A stretch of 15,530 nucleotides of DNA from Ferrimonas sp044433165 (GTDB lineage: Bacteria; Pseudomonadota; Gammaproteobacteria; Enterobacterales; Shewanellaceae), in the NCBI GenBank assembly GCA_044433165.1, contig JAWXTX010000066.1, forward strand, positions 1 to 15,530, read 5' to 3'. Of this stretch, positions 1 to 6,546 are shown in pieces. Every line of letters begins with the position of its first letter. The first letter of the stretch is position 1. Position numbers and translations under genes: made by a program. Below the pieces are notes generated by a model. That model ran no database searches. It was given only the letters and a program-made list of their open reading frames with translations, and was not told the DNA's origin.

Positions 1-16
1 TGCGATCAAAGCTCAT
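1..16 (-). CDS. Start of the gene downstream of hsdM/hepT/mntA, probably hsdS (partial)
   Basis: Reading the minus strand, an ATG at 16-14 begins M-S-F-D-R and leaves the window. The ATG overlaps the stop of the preceding 28-codon ORF (TTATGA), the usual tight junction between hsdM and hsdS in type I R-M operons. That position in the operon is the only reason to suggest the specificity subunit. Five residues cannot identify a family, and a further inserted gene is equally possible. Confidence 0.35.
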
Positions 17-58
17 AACCCACCCCCCGCTAAGTTCTGTTTAATCTCTGCTTCAAGC
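12..58 (-). repeat. Direct repeat of the hsdM 3' end, left copy
   Basis: This stretch matches 862-907 in the same orientation. The core 29-58 versus 878-907 has one mismatch in 30 bases, and a weaker match continues through ATAACC to about position 12. The copies bracket the hepT-mntA pair, which is what insertion with duplication of the target end would give. Confidence 0.6.
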
Positions 59-99
59 CAAACAAGTTGTTGATTCATTATTCTTTGATTTATTTTCAT
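13..99 (-). CDS. 28-residue ORF duplicating the HsdM C-terminus
   Basis: Too short for normal gene calling. It starts at ATG 99-97, overlapping the mntA stop as ATGA, and ends in a TGA overlapping the next ATG at 16. An internal Met at codon 8 is an alternative start. Its last residues, EAEIKQNLAGGGL, match the HsdM tail EAEIKQNLAGLGYRL encoded at about 856-907. At DNA level 29-58 and 878-907 agree at 29 of 30 positions. The simplest reading is that the HepT/MntA cassette entered at the hsdM/hsdS junction and left a second copy of the hsdM end, so stop-start coupling into the next gene survives. Whether the peptide is made or has any role is unknown. Confidence 0.5.
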   Translation of the reverse strand: MKINQRIMNQQLVWLEAEIKQNLAGGGL

Positions 100-419
100 T
101 TTGCTTGTTTATCCACCACGCAGAGGATCTCATAACACTGCTTGATATTGTGTTGAAAACTTTCAGGGATGTGCCACCAACTAAGAACTTGGATCAAGAT
201 AGGGATGGTGGAATCTTGTAGGGCATCTTTAAATGCTTGCATGTCTGACAGGGAAAAATCATCACGAGATCCGGACACTAAAACCAGATCAAGATCGCTC
301 GCATCATGGTTGGTGCCTTTAACCCGACTGCCGTATGCCCACAACTCGGTTTTATGCGGTAAATGCTGATTAGCAAGGGCGATAATACGCACTCTGTCTT
401 TTTCACGTAAATCAATCAT
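96..419 (-). CDS. mntA: MntA-like minimal nucleotidyltransferase antitoxin (MNT family)
   Basis: A 107-residue protein of the DNA polymerase beta-type minimal nucleotidyltransferase family. The signature GSX10DXD is present at G30-S31 to D42-L-D44. In the characterised HepT/MntA systems this enzyme transfers AMP from ATP to a tyrosine in the HepT toxin and silences it. It overlaps hepT (ends at 412) by 8 bp, the usual toxin-then-antitoxin order for this pair, and its TGA overlaps the ATG of the next small ORF. One oddity: where relatives usually carry a third acidic residue in a strand ending V-D-x-V-D-W before IPExF, this protein reads I-Q-V-L-S-W (Q77, S80), so catalytic competence is uncertain. 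The family call is firm; activity is inferred. Confidence 0.85.
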   Translation of the reverse strand: MIDLREKDRVRIIALANQHLPHKTELWAYGSRVKGTNHDASDLDLVLVSGSRDDFSLSDMQAFKDALQDSTIPILIQVLSWWHIPESFQHNIKQCYEILCVVDKQAK

Positions 420-834
420 CAGACAACACCTTTAACGTTTTTTCTAAGGTTTTAGCATCCTTAATAAAATCAGCTAATAGCGTTAGGGTTTGTTCAGCAA
501 AATTTACGCCATAATCGTGGGCGGTGTGATTACGATTATCACGGTAAACCAACCAACGCTCTGATGCCTCAATGGTTAATAGATCATATTGCGCGGCATG
601 ACGGAAAAGATCGTTAAACACCAGTTTATCTACCGCTTTTGCGCTATGAAAATAAGGCTTTAAGGCCTTTTTTAGTAACTTTCCAGATTGCTCTAAAATG
701 ATTTCAAATTCTTTAATACAAGCACTGCGATACATCTCGTATTCAAGACTTTCTTTTTCGCTTTGAATGAGCAAGCTATAAGCTTTTTCAAGCGTTAAAA
801 TGCAGCGAAGATAAAATTGGGTATCAATATTCAT
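412..834 (-). CDS. hepT: HepT-like HEPN-domain ribonuclease toxin (HI0074 family)
   Basis: An all-helical HEPN protein of 140 residues if started at the ATG at 834. The frame is open to an ATG at 852, but only the 834 start has a good ribosome-binding site (AGGA about 8 bases upstream), and the product then has the usual family length. The motif RNHTAHDY (R101, H106, Y108) is an exact RX4HXY. R and H form the HEPN RNase site, and Y is the residue adenylylated by MntA in studied systems. It follows the hsdM stop almost directly and overlaps mntA by 8 bp. Expected role: RNA-cleaving toxin, possibly triggered when the host R-M operon or antitoxin supply is disturbed (inference). Confidence 0.87.
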   Translation of the reverse strand: MNIDTQFYLRCILTLEKAYSLLIQSEKESLEYEMYRSACIKEFEIILEQSGKLLKKALKPYFHSAKAVDKLVFNDLFRHAAQYDLLTIEASERWLVYRDNRNHTAHDYGVNFAEQTLTLLADFIKDAKTLEKTLKVLSDD

Positions 835-855
835 GGCATTATCCTGTCCCATTGA

Positions 856-1959
856 TTAAAGCCTATAACCAAGCCCAGCTAAGTTCTGTTTGATCTCTGC
901 TTCAAGCTTTGCAGACTCGGCAAACTGCTCACTTAACTTAGTGGTGAGGGTTGCCATTTTTTCTGCAAAAGGAATGCCGTCGTCTAGTTCTTCCGCCGCA
1001 CCAACGTAGCGCCCCGGCGTTAATACAAAATCGTGCTTGGTGATCTCTTCGAAGGTGGCGGATTTACAGAAACCGGCTTGGTCTTCGTAAGTGATGCCGT
1101 TAACGTCTGCGCCGGTTTTCCATGCATGGTAAATATCGGCGACTTTGCCAATATCCTCGCGGGTGAAGTCACGCAGTACGCGGTCTTTCATGTAGCCAAG
1201 GTTGCGGGCATCAATAAACAACACTTCGTCTTGACGTGCGCGTAATTTACGCCCGGCTTTATCGGTGCGAGCGGTTTTGTTTTTGGTTAAAAACCAAATG
1301 CAGGCGGGGATCTGGGTATTGGTAAACAGCTGCCCCGGCAGTGCCACCATGCACTCGATAAGATCGTTCTCGATAAGCGCTTTGCGAATTTCACCTTCGT
1401 TATTGGTGGTGGAACTCATCGAACCATTGGCAAGCAGTAGCGCTTGTGAGCCATCTGGGGCTAGGTGATGGAGCATGTGTTGCAGCCACGCAAAGTTGGC
1501 ATTGCCTGCGGGCGGTTTACCGTATTTAAAGCGAGGGTCATTATCGTCAACCCCCGTGTTCCACTCCTTCATATTGAACGGAGGGTTGGCCATGATAAAG
1601 TCGGCGCGTAAATCTGGGTGCTGAACGTTGGTGTAGGTACTGGCAGGCTCTTTACCGAAGTCGTAATCCAAACCGCGGATGGCCATGTTCATCGCCGCCA
1701 GCTGCCACGTAGTGTGGTTGTATTCTTGACCGTAGATAGAGATCTTCTGCTTTTGGGTGAGCGGGTCGATCGCTTTTTGGTGGGCGCGGCGTTCTATGAA
1801 CTTCTCGGATTGAACAAAGAAGCCACCAGAGCCCATGGCGGGATCATAGACGCGCCCTTCAAAGGGCTCCATCATCTCCACAATCAGCGATACGATGGAC
1901 GCGGGCGTATAGATAATGGAATTTTGGGACGTTCCTAAAACTGTTACACCAACATCCAA
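856..1959 (-). pseudogene. hsdM: Type I R-M methyltransferase HsdM, C-terminal fragment
   Basis: This frame carries the catalytic part of an N6-adenine type I methyltransferase: SAM-binding motif I DPAMGSGG (about residues 39-46) and motif IV NPPF (125-128), then the C-terminal helical tail ending NLAGLGYRL. Homology begins abruptly at YTPASIV. The first 14 or so residues (MDVGVTVLGTSQNS) come from a foreign palindromic insert, so its ATG at 1959 is not a native start. The upstream fragment is in the same frame, separated by a TGA. About 40 residues that normally precede the (F/Y)TP motif, including the conserved segment seen in the intact HsdM at 13270-14847 (FGDAYEFLISNYAA...GGEF), are missing. 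Without them the SAM pocket is incomplete, so methylation is unlikely. Confidence 0.88.
862..907 (-). repeat. Direct repeat of the hsdM 3' end, right (original) copy
   Basis: This is the authentic end of hsdM, encoding EAEIKQNLAGLGYRL and stop. Its partner at 12-58 lies beyond mntA. Divergence between copies is concentrated in the last few codons, so the duplication is not very recent, or the tail came with the cassette from a related hsdM. Confidence 0.6.
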
Positions 1960-1990
1960 TAAGGCTTCAAATGGTGTAACAGTTTTAAGT
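1935..1990 (-). repeat. 56-bp palindromic scar interrupting hsdM
   Basis: Two 18-base arms (1935-1952 and 1973-1990) are inverted copies agreeing at 17 of 18 positions, with a perfect 16-bp core TAAAACTGTTACACCA, around a 20-base centre. It lies exactly at the hsdM break and has no counterpart in HsdM sequences. It could be a miniature inverted-repeat element, two insertion-sequence ends left by internal deletion, or a recombination footprint. No obvious target-site duplication flanks it. On minus-strand RNA it would fold into a strong hairpin just after the new stop codon. Confidence 0.75.
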
Positions 1991-2529
1991 CAATTATCGT
2001 TCAGCTTCGCTTGGTCAATCTTTAACGCTGCGTAGGACTTGTTCAGTACCCCTTTGAGCTTCGGGTTATCACGCTCGATGCCTTCAAGGGCGTTATCAAT
2101 GAGGTGACCGACGGAGGTGATCTTTTTGGTGATTTTTTGCTGATTGGGGCCATCAAATTCAAGTTCGGCACCACCAATGACACGGGGGGCGTTGTCTTGT
2201 AAAAACGGCCAGCGGGATTCGGTGGGTAGCCAGAATACGTTTTTCTCGGTGTAGAAATCCCGTTGTTCCAGTTCAATGGCCACCTCGGCGGCCAGTTCTT
2301 CTGCTGAGTAGTCGGCGGGGTCTAAATAGTATTCGTGATCTGGGTTGGCAAGATCTGCTTTGATCTCGTCTTGGCGTAGCTTAAAGGCATCAGAAACGTA
2401 CTTAACAAAGATTAAGCCAAGCACGGCGTGTTTGTATTGGGCGGCATCGAGCGTTGAGCGCAGTTTGTCTGCCGCATTCCAAAGCTTACTTTCAAGCTCT
2501 TTTAGGAATAGTTGTTCTTGTTGGTTCAT
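1990..2529 (-). pseudogene. hsdM: Type I R-M methyltransferase HsdM, N-terminal fragment
   Basis: This codes for the N-terminal helical domain of HsdM (LWNAADKLRSTLDAAQYKHA and following), 179 residues from the ATG at 2529. An upstream in-frame ATG at 2562 adds 11 residues that do not look like the family and lacks a better ribosome-binding site. The frame ends in TGA right after KLNDN, at the left edge of the palindromic scar. It differs from the second HsdM in the window and from the EcoKI type, so the two R-M systems belong to different type I families. The whole hsdM spans 856-2529. Confidence 0.88.
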
Positions 2530-2681
2530 GTTGGCTTTCTTGGATTTGCAAAAATTGCGCACATTCTACCAGCCGCTTGGGCGTGGTTGTTTATTGCAGT
2601 TGGTTATTGTGAGTGTGATTTTGCGGCGGCAGCCATTGATTGAGCCGATAGCCAACGGCTGGGCTGAAGATCTATAAAAGA

Positions 2682-2706
2682 AAAACCCCTATTTACAGGG
2701 GCTTTG
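2682..2706 (-). terminator. Rho-independent terminator, stronger on the minus strand
   Basis: The hairpin CCCCT (2686-2690) / AGGGG (2697-2701) has a 6-base loop. On the minus strand it is followed by TTTTTCTTTT, a classic U tract. On the plus strand the hairpin is followed only by CTTTGAT. It insulates the hsdM operon from minus-strand transcription coming from the right, and may also mark an old gene end. Confidence 0.65.
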
Positions 2707-2968
2707 ATAAGAGTAAGTAAATTCAAAATACTTTATTCAATATTCTGAATCTGAATGTAGATTCAAATATTAAATTCATTAAAAATCAAATAAATGAGGC
2801 AATCAGAGTCTTCATAATTAATTATTAACCACCAATTTAACCACCAGTGGTTCACTTCCTAGATACGAGCCTATTAGGCTATGAATTACCTTAACTCAAC
2901 CCCATGCCTGACGCAAAGTGTCAGCTTTGAGTATCGTTCTCCAGTTACGTGATAGTTATTAATGTTTT

Positions 2969-2990
2969 TATGGATACTATAGTGTCCATA
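2969..2990. promoter_or_regulatory. Palindromic operator candidate for HipB
   Basis: A 22-bp inverted repeat with half-sites TATGGA and TCCATA and one mismatched pair lies about 50 bp upstream of hipB. Downstream of it, a TATAAT box (3007-3012) gives a probable -10. HipB proteins bind palindromes with TATCC/GGATA-like arms to repress hipBA, so this is the natural candidate. No good -35 is visible 17 bp upstream of the -10; the operator overlaps that position, fitting repression by occlusion. Confidence 0.55.
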
Positions 2991-3041
2991 AGTTGCAAAA
3001 TAACGCTATAATGGCTATTATTATACCCATTAAGGCTGCGT

Positions 3042-3332
3042 ATGAACTTTTCACTTTTAGATGATACCGATGTAAGCCAAGCTTTTGCTACTCATCTTCG
3101 AGGCTTGCGTAAACAAGCAAAGCTATCGCGAGAGGCACTGGCCCAGCGCAGTTGTGTACCTGCTTCAACCATAAAAAAGTTTGAACTCACCGGACAAATT
3201 TCATTTCGTCAGCTGCTGCTTTTGTGGCAGTCGTTGGATTCATTAGACAGGCTTTATCAACTGACACAAACAACGACTGATCGCAGTGCTTTACCGACCA
3301 GTATAGAAGAGGTGCTTAAAGATGAGCTTTAA
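3042..3332 (+). CDS. hipB: HipB-like XRE-family antitoxin
   Basis: A 96-residue helix-turn-helix protein; the HTH covers about residues 17-70 (LRGLRKQAKLSREALAQRS then STIKKFE). It overlaps hipA by 11 bp, giving the standard antitoxin-first hipBA operon. Family role: it binds and holds HipA and, with it, represses the promoter through the palindrome at 2969-2990. Its start is the first ATG after the TATAAT box; no strong Shine-Dalgarno is visible. Confidence 0.85.
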   Translation: MNFSLLDDTDVSQAFATHLRGLRKQAKLSREALAQRSCVPASTIKKFELTGQISFRQLLLLWQSLDSLDRLYQLTQTTTDRSALPTSIEEVLKDEL

Positions 3333-4647
3333 ATCCATTCAAAAGCTGAATGTGGAGCGTACTCTCACAACGGGCGAAACGGTATCGGTGGGTATATTAG
3401 CGCAAAACCGCCAAGGTGTTTTCTTTCAGTACGATGAAAGTTATCTAAGCACGTTTGGCAATTTATCCCCTTTTACGCTTCAAGGTGATGCGCGATTGCA
3501 GCAAGCACCGAAAGGGCCACACCAAGGTATTCACGGCGTTTTTGGTGATAGTCTTCCCGATGGTTGGGGTTTGCTGTTGCAAGATCGAGTATTCCGCCAA
3601 CAAGGTATTTTGCCAGCACAAGTAACAGCAATGGACAGGCTGGCTTTTGTTGGCCAGCAAGGAATGGGGGCATTGTCTTTTACGCCTGTATCAGAGCTCT
3701 CATTAGATCAGCGTTCAGATATTGATTTGGAAACACTTGGCCTTGAAGCCCAAACCTTGTTCGACCAGTCTGTTTTTGATCACAAAGAGGCTGATGAGTT
3801 AGATGGTAGCACTCTGCAAGTGTTAGCAACCTTAGTTGCCGTCGGTAGCTCTGGCGGTGCTAGACCTAAAGCGCAAATTTATATGCCTGCTGGCGACGCG
3901 ACCCAATGCCGCACCTATGCACAACCTGGTGATGAAGCATGGTTAGTTAAGTTTACTTCTAAGAACTTAGCCTTGGGCCACGAAGAAGGTTTGTGTGAAG
4001 CGGTCTATTTACAAATGGCTGAGCAGGCAAAATGTCAGCCACCGATGTGGCAGCTAATTGAAGCACCTGCGAGTAGCGGCGCTAAAGCATGGCTTGCGTT
4101 AAAGCGTTTTGACTATTTACCCGCGCAGGAGAAGGCTGGACGCTTACATATGCACAGTGCTTGCGGCCTATTGGATGCCGATTTTCGAAGCCCTAGCTTA
4201 GATTACAGCGATTTGATTAAGGCCAGCCGTCAATTGTGTAAATCGCCTGCTGCTGGGCAACTTCAATTTCGTCGCGCAATGTTTAACTTGTTTGCAGCTA
4301 ACCAAGACGATCACAGTAAAAACTGGGGCTTTTTACAAGCCGATGATGGCAGCTGGCAACTCGCCCCATTTTACGATGTAACGTTTAGCCCTCACCCTTT
4401 TAACGAGCATGCTACTGCCTTTGCTGGCTACGGAAAAGCGCCACCACTCAAAGTGATGCAAAAGCTGGCTGCTAGTGCAGGCTTTGCTAATTGGAAGGAA
4501 GCACAGCAATGCATTCAAGAGGTCGTTGATGCCATTAGTCAGTTTAGGGTGCTTGCTGAGCAGCACGGGGTGAGTAAGACCACTGTGTTAGCGATAGAAA
4601 AAACACTCGCAGAGCGTAAGCAAGAAAATGCGGCACTTTTAGCTTGA
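3322..4647 (+). CDS. hipA: HipA-family serine/threonine kinase toxin
   Basis: 441 residues, essentially the length of E. coli HipA. The N-terminal HipA domain spans about residues 5-120. The kinase core shows the Gly-rich loop VGSSGGARPK (174-183), the ATP lysine in WLVKF (K210), the catalytic loop NQDDHSKN (D329 to N334) and the metal-binding YDV (D352); the spacing of the two Asp residues equals D309/D332 in E. coli HipA. All key residues are intact, so an active kinase is expected. In E. coli the target is glutamyl-tRNA synthetase, whose phosphorylation triggers the stringent response and persistence; the target here may differ. It follows hipB with an 11-bp overlap. Confidence 0.9.
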   Translation: MSFKSIQKLNVERTLTTGETVSVGILAQNRQGVFFQYDESYLSTFGNLSPFTLQGDARLQQAPKGPHQGIHGVFGDSLPDGWGLLLQDRVFRQQGILPAQVTAMDRLAFVGQQGMGALSFTPVSELSLDQRSDIDLETLGLEAQTLFDQSVFDHKEADELDGSTLQVLATLVAVGSSGGARPKAQIYMPAGDATQCRTYAQPGDEAWLVKFTSKNLALGHEEGLCEAVYLQMAEQAKCQPPMWQLIEAPASSGAKAWLALKRFDYLPAQEKAGRLHMHSACGLLDADFRSPSLDYSDLIKASRQLCKSPAAGQLQFRRAMFNLFAANQDDHSKNWGFLQADDGSWQLAPFYDVTFSPHPFNEHATAFAGYGKAPPLKVMQKLAASAGFANWKEAQQCIQEVVDAISQFRVLAEQHGVSKTTVLAIEKTLAERKQENAALLA

Positions 4648-4664
4648 GATGATGTTGGTTTGAG

Positions 4665-4684
4665 GTGACGTTTTTTAACGTGAC
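4665..4684. promoter_or_regulatory. Inverted repeat between hipA and the SEC-C gene
   Basis: The arms ACGTT (4668-4672) and AACGT (4677-4681) surround TTTT; allowing one mismatch the arms extend to 8 bases (GTGACGTT/AACGTGAC). GTGACGT also occurs twice as a direct repeat. It sits about 40 bp before the next start codon. It could be an operator for the downstream two-gene unit or a weak terminator of hipBA; the loop is T-rich but no U tract follows. Confidence 0.3.
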
Positions 4685-4719
4685 GTAGTATTAAGATAAA
4701 TAAGACGAGTAGATAGAAC

Positions 4720-5724
4720 ATGAAACCAGGTCGAAATGAACCTTGCCCTTGTGGCAGCGGTAAAAAGTACAAACGTTGCTGCATGAACAGTACCTCTAAG
4801 CAACACGCATCAATGCTGGATGATATTGAGCAAGTTGCTGCAATGAACCCTAACTTGTCTATAGAAGAACTTAATATTGTTGCAGAGCAAAAAATGAAGG
4901 CGGCTAATGATCGGCCTCATCCTGACTTTTGTGGCCTTTCGCCAACACAAATGCGTAATTGGTTTTATGCGCCTTTCAAGGAACTGGAACAGGTCACGAT
5001 AAAGACGCCAGACGATCTTAAGACCAGCCCAGTGATGCGTTACTTAAAATTGATATTAGATGAAGCAATGCAAAACGATGGCTCGTTTAAAGCCACTAGC
5101 AAAGGTAACTTGCCAACAAAGATCGTTAAACAGGCTAGTGAATTATTACCAGAGTTTGCAGTATCTCAATTTGAACGACATATCAGCATTAGTGAATATG
5201 CAGGCAGTAATGAAGATAAGTTTAATGCCTTACATTACAGCCGAGTGCTGGCAGAAATCGCGGGTATCATCTATCGTCGAAGCGGGCGTTATCATGTTAA
5301 AAAATCAGCTCAAAAACAGTACCTAGCACACGGCATTCAAGCGTTCTTTCTCCCTATGCTCGAAGCTGCAACCTCTCAGTACAATTGGGGCTACCTAGAT
5401 GGATGGGAGCACGATATTGATCTAAGAACCTTCTGGGTATTTATGCTGTGGCGCTTGCAAAGTCATGGCAATACGGAACAGTTGATTGAAGAGGTAATGA
5501 CCGCATTCCCTGACTTACTGCTGAGATGCCCTGAAGATGAGTACTCGTCCCCAAGTCAGCTACTAGGCACAATGATTGAATCGCGTTTTATTAAACGGTT
5601 TCTGGAGTTTTGGGGCTTTGTGACAGTTGTGCCAATGAGGCATGTCAATGAGTTTAGGATGCCAAATAAAGTAGAAGTGCATCCATTGATGAAGCAAGCT
5701 TTTGAATTCAGGATTGAAGTCTAA
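4720..5724 (+). CDS. SEC-C zinc-motif protein, large uncharacterised C-terminal region
   Basis: 334 residues. The N-terminus is a textbook SEC-C metal-binding motif, CPCGSGKKYKRCC (C9, C11, C20, C21), first known from the SecA tail and common as an accessory module. The remaining 300 or so residues (about 70-330) look globular and mostly helical and match nothing I recognise. The protein is too short and the wrong architecture for SecA. It starts 72 bp after hipA and runs into a HigA-like HTH gene 20 bp downstream, so the two probably form one transcript. The motif suggests metal-dependent binding to protein or nucleic acid; the activity is unknown. Confidence 0.75.
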   Translation: MKPGRNEPCPCGSGKKYKRCCMNSTSKQHASMLDDIEQVAAMNPNLSIEELNIVAEQKMKAANDRPHPDFCGLSPTQMRNWFYAPFKELEQVTIKTPDDLKTSPVMRYLKLILDEAMQNDGSFKATSKGNLPTKIVKQASELLPEFAVSQFERHISISEYAGSNEDKFNALHYSRVLAEIAGIIYRRSGRYHVKKSAQKQYLAHGIQAFFLPMLEAATSQYNWGYLDGWEHDIDLRTFWVFMLWRLQSHGNTEQLIEEVMTAFPDLLLRCPEDEYSSPSQLLGTMIESRFIKRFLEFWGFVTVVPMRHVNEFRMPNKVEVHPLMKQAFEFRIEV

Positions 5725-5744
5725 TAAAGAGGTAAGGGCAGAGC

Positions 5745-6164
5745 ATGTTAAATATTTCAGAGATAGATAAGGCCGTCAGTAAAGCTCAAAGTGTTATGCC
5801 CTGGATTACTGGCATTACTTCACCAGAACAATATCAAGAACTGATTGCCACGATGGAAGTGCTTATCGAAGATTATGATGCTCATCAGCCAGTGATCGAC
5901 TTGATGTTTCCGGTGATTGAAAGATATGAAGAAGCGGAGCAGTTTAATGAATTTAATCAAACTATTGATAAGCTTGAGCCAGGCATCGCCATGCTAAGAG
6001 TTATCATCGATCAGCACCAGTTGACGTTAAGTGATTTCAAAGAAGAGATAGGTGCCAAATCGACGGTATCGATGATCTTAAGCGGAAAGCGCTCTCTAAC
6101 GCTCAACCACATTAAGGCACTATCAGCGCGTTTTGGTGTACCAGCCTCATTGTTTATCGGCTAG
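5745..6164 (+). CDS. HigA-like (COG5499-type) helix-turn-helix protein
   Basis: 139 residues. An N-terminal helical region (about 1-80, with Y-E-E-A-E-Q-F) precedes a C-terminal XRE-type HTH at about 82-139 (LTLSDFKEEIGAKSTVSMIL, then SLTLNHIKALSARFGVPASLF). This order, helical domain first and HTH last, is that of HigA-type antitoxins. A HigB toxin normally lies just upstream, but here the neighbour is the SEC-C protein, and no HigB-like ORF is present. An AGAGGTAAGGG ribosome-binding region precedes the ATG. It may be an orphan antitoxin or the regulator or antitoxin of the SEC-C gene. Confidence 0.75.
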   Translation: MLNISEIDKAVSKAQSVMPWITGITSPEQYQELIATMEVLIEDYDAHQPVIDLMFPVIERYEEAEQFNEFNQTIDKLEPGIAMLRVIIDQHQLTLSDFKEEIGAKSTVSMILSGKRSLTLNHIKALSARFGVPASLFIG

Positions 6165-6214
6165 AGGTTGTTTGACCAGCCTGTAAACAAAAAGCTTACA
6201 GATATATTTCATCT

Positions 6215-6238
6215 TCCTGGATAAACCGTTAACCAGGA
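6215..6238 (+). promoter_or_regulatory. Palindrome/RNA hairpin covering the first alpA ribosome-binding site
   Basis: Perfect arms TCCTGG (6215-6220) and CCAGGA (6233-6238), then an A-A mismatch and inner arms TAA/TTA around an ACCG loop. The 3' arm contains the AGGAG Shine-Dalgarno (6235-6239) of alpA. As RNA it would hide the ribosome-binding site; as DNA it is a 24-bp near-perfect palindrome suited to a dimeric repressor. A weaker inverted repeat (CTGTAA/TTACAG, 6181-6201) lies just upstream. Confidence 0.55.
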
Positions 6239-6245
6239 GAACATG

Positions 6246-6449
6246 ATGGAAATTATTCAAGGCCGCACTGATCGCTTTCTTCGATTACGCGATGTCATGG
6301 AGGTTACGACACTTTGTCGCAGCAGTATCTATCTATTGATTAAAGCAGGTGACTTTCCTTGCAACTACGCTGTGATGGGCAAGCGTAAAGCCTGGCTTGA
6401 AAGTGAGGTGCAAGATTGGTTGCTAGCAAGAGTCAGTGCTTCTTATTAG
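6246..6449 (+). CDS. AlpA-family DNA-binding regulator (copy 1)
   Basis: 67 residues from the second ATG at 6246; the ATG at 6243 is only about 3 bases from the AGGAG, too close, whereas 6246 has ideal spacing. It is a winged-helix/MerR-like AlpA protein: FLRLRDVMEVTTLCRSSIYL then KAGDFPC and MGKRKAWLESEVQDW. In CP4-57 and P4-like elements AlpA activates integrase or excision genes or acts as a directionality factor. It closely resembles the AlpA at 11367-11549, and the genes are nearly identical through the recognition-helix codons. It ends the plus-strand series begun by hipB and faces the minus-strand gene at 6547. Confidence 0.85.
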   Translation: MEIIQGRTDRFLRLRDVMEVTTLCRSSIYLLIKAGDFPCNYAVMGKRKAWLESEVQDWLLARVSASY

Positions 6450-6469
6450 TGTAAGTTGTAAGTGTTAGA

Positions 6470-6500
6470 CCATCGCTAATCTTTAGCGGGTTAGCTATGG
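6470..6500. terminator. Hairpin between convergent alpA and the 340-residue gene
   Basis: The arms CCATCGCTAA (6470-6479) and TTAGCTATGG (6491-6500) pair at 9 of 10 positions with an 11-base loop. It lies between two convergent genes, the place for a shared bidirectional terminator. There is no long U tract on either side, so intrinsic termination would be weak; it may instead protect 3' ends. Confidence 0.45.
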
Positions 6501-6546
6501 CCTCTTATCAGTACTTTATGTAAGAACAATCACTAATGGAGCTTGA

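Larger units (their letters stand above)
2563..3041. other. Intergenic region between hsdM and hipB with several repeats
   Basis: No convincing gene is present. Contents from left to right: the terminator hairpin near 2686-2701; an AT-rich stretch with repeated ATTCAA and a perfect inverted repeat TGAATCT/AGATTCA (2746-2752, 2759-2765); two AACCACCA direct repeats 12 bp apart near 2826-2845, the second forming AACCAC-CA-GTGGTT; the palindrome AGCCTATTAGGCT (2868-2880); and the hipB operator. The cluster of direct and inverted repeats is compatible with an old integration end, but no attachment site can be defined. Confidence 0.4.

Noticed and set aside
1033..1938. Plus-strand ORFs opposite the hsdM C-terminal fragment
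   Set aside because: They are antisense shadows of the strongly supported methyltransferase frame.
1935..1992. Selenocysteine-type readthrough: an in-frame TGA followed at once by a strong hairpin within hsdM
   Set aside because: HsdM is not a selenoprotein family, the region replaced is a conserved structural segment, and the hairpin comes from foreign palindromic sequence. A disruption scar explains it better.
2345..2677. Plus-strand ORF of 110 codons opposite hsdM
   Set aside because: It is the antisense of hsdM coding sequence, with Ser-rich low-complexity composition and no ribosome-binding site.
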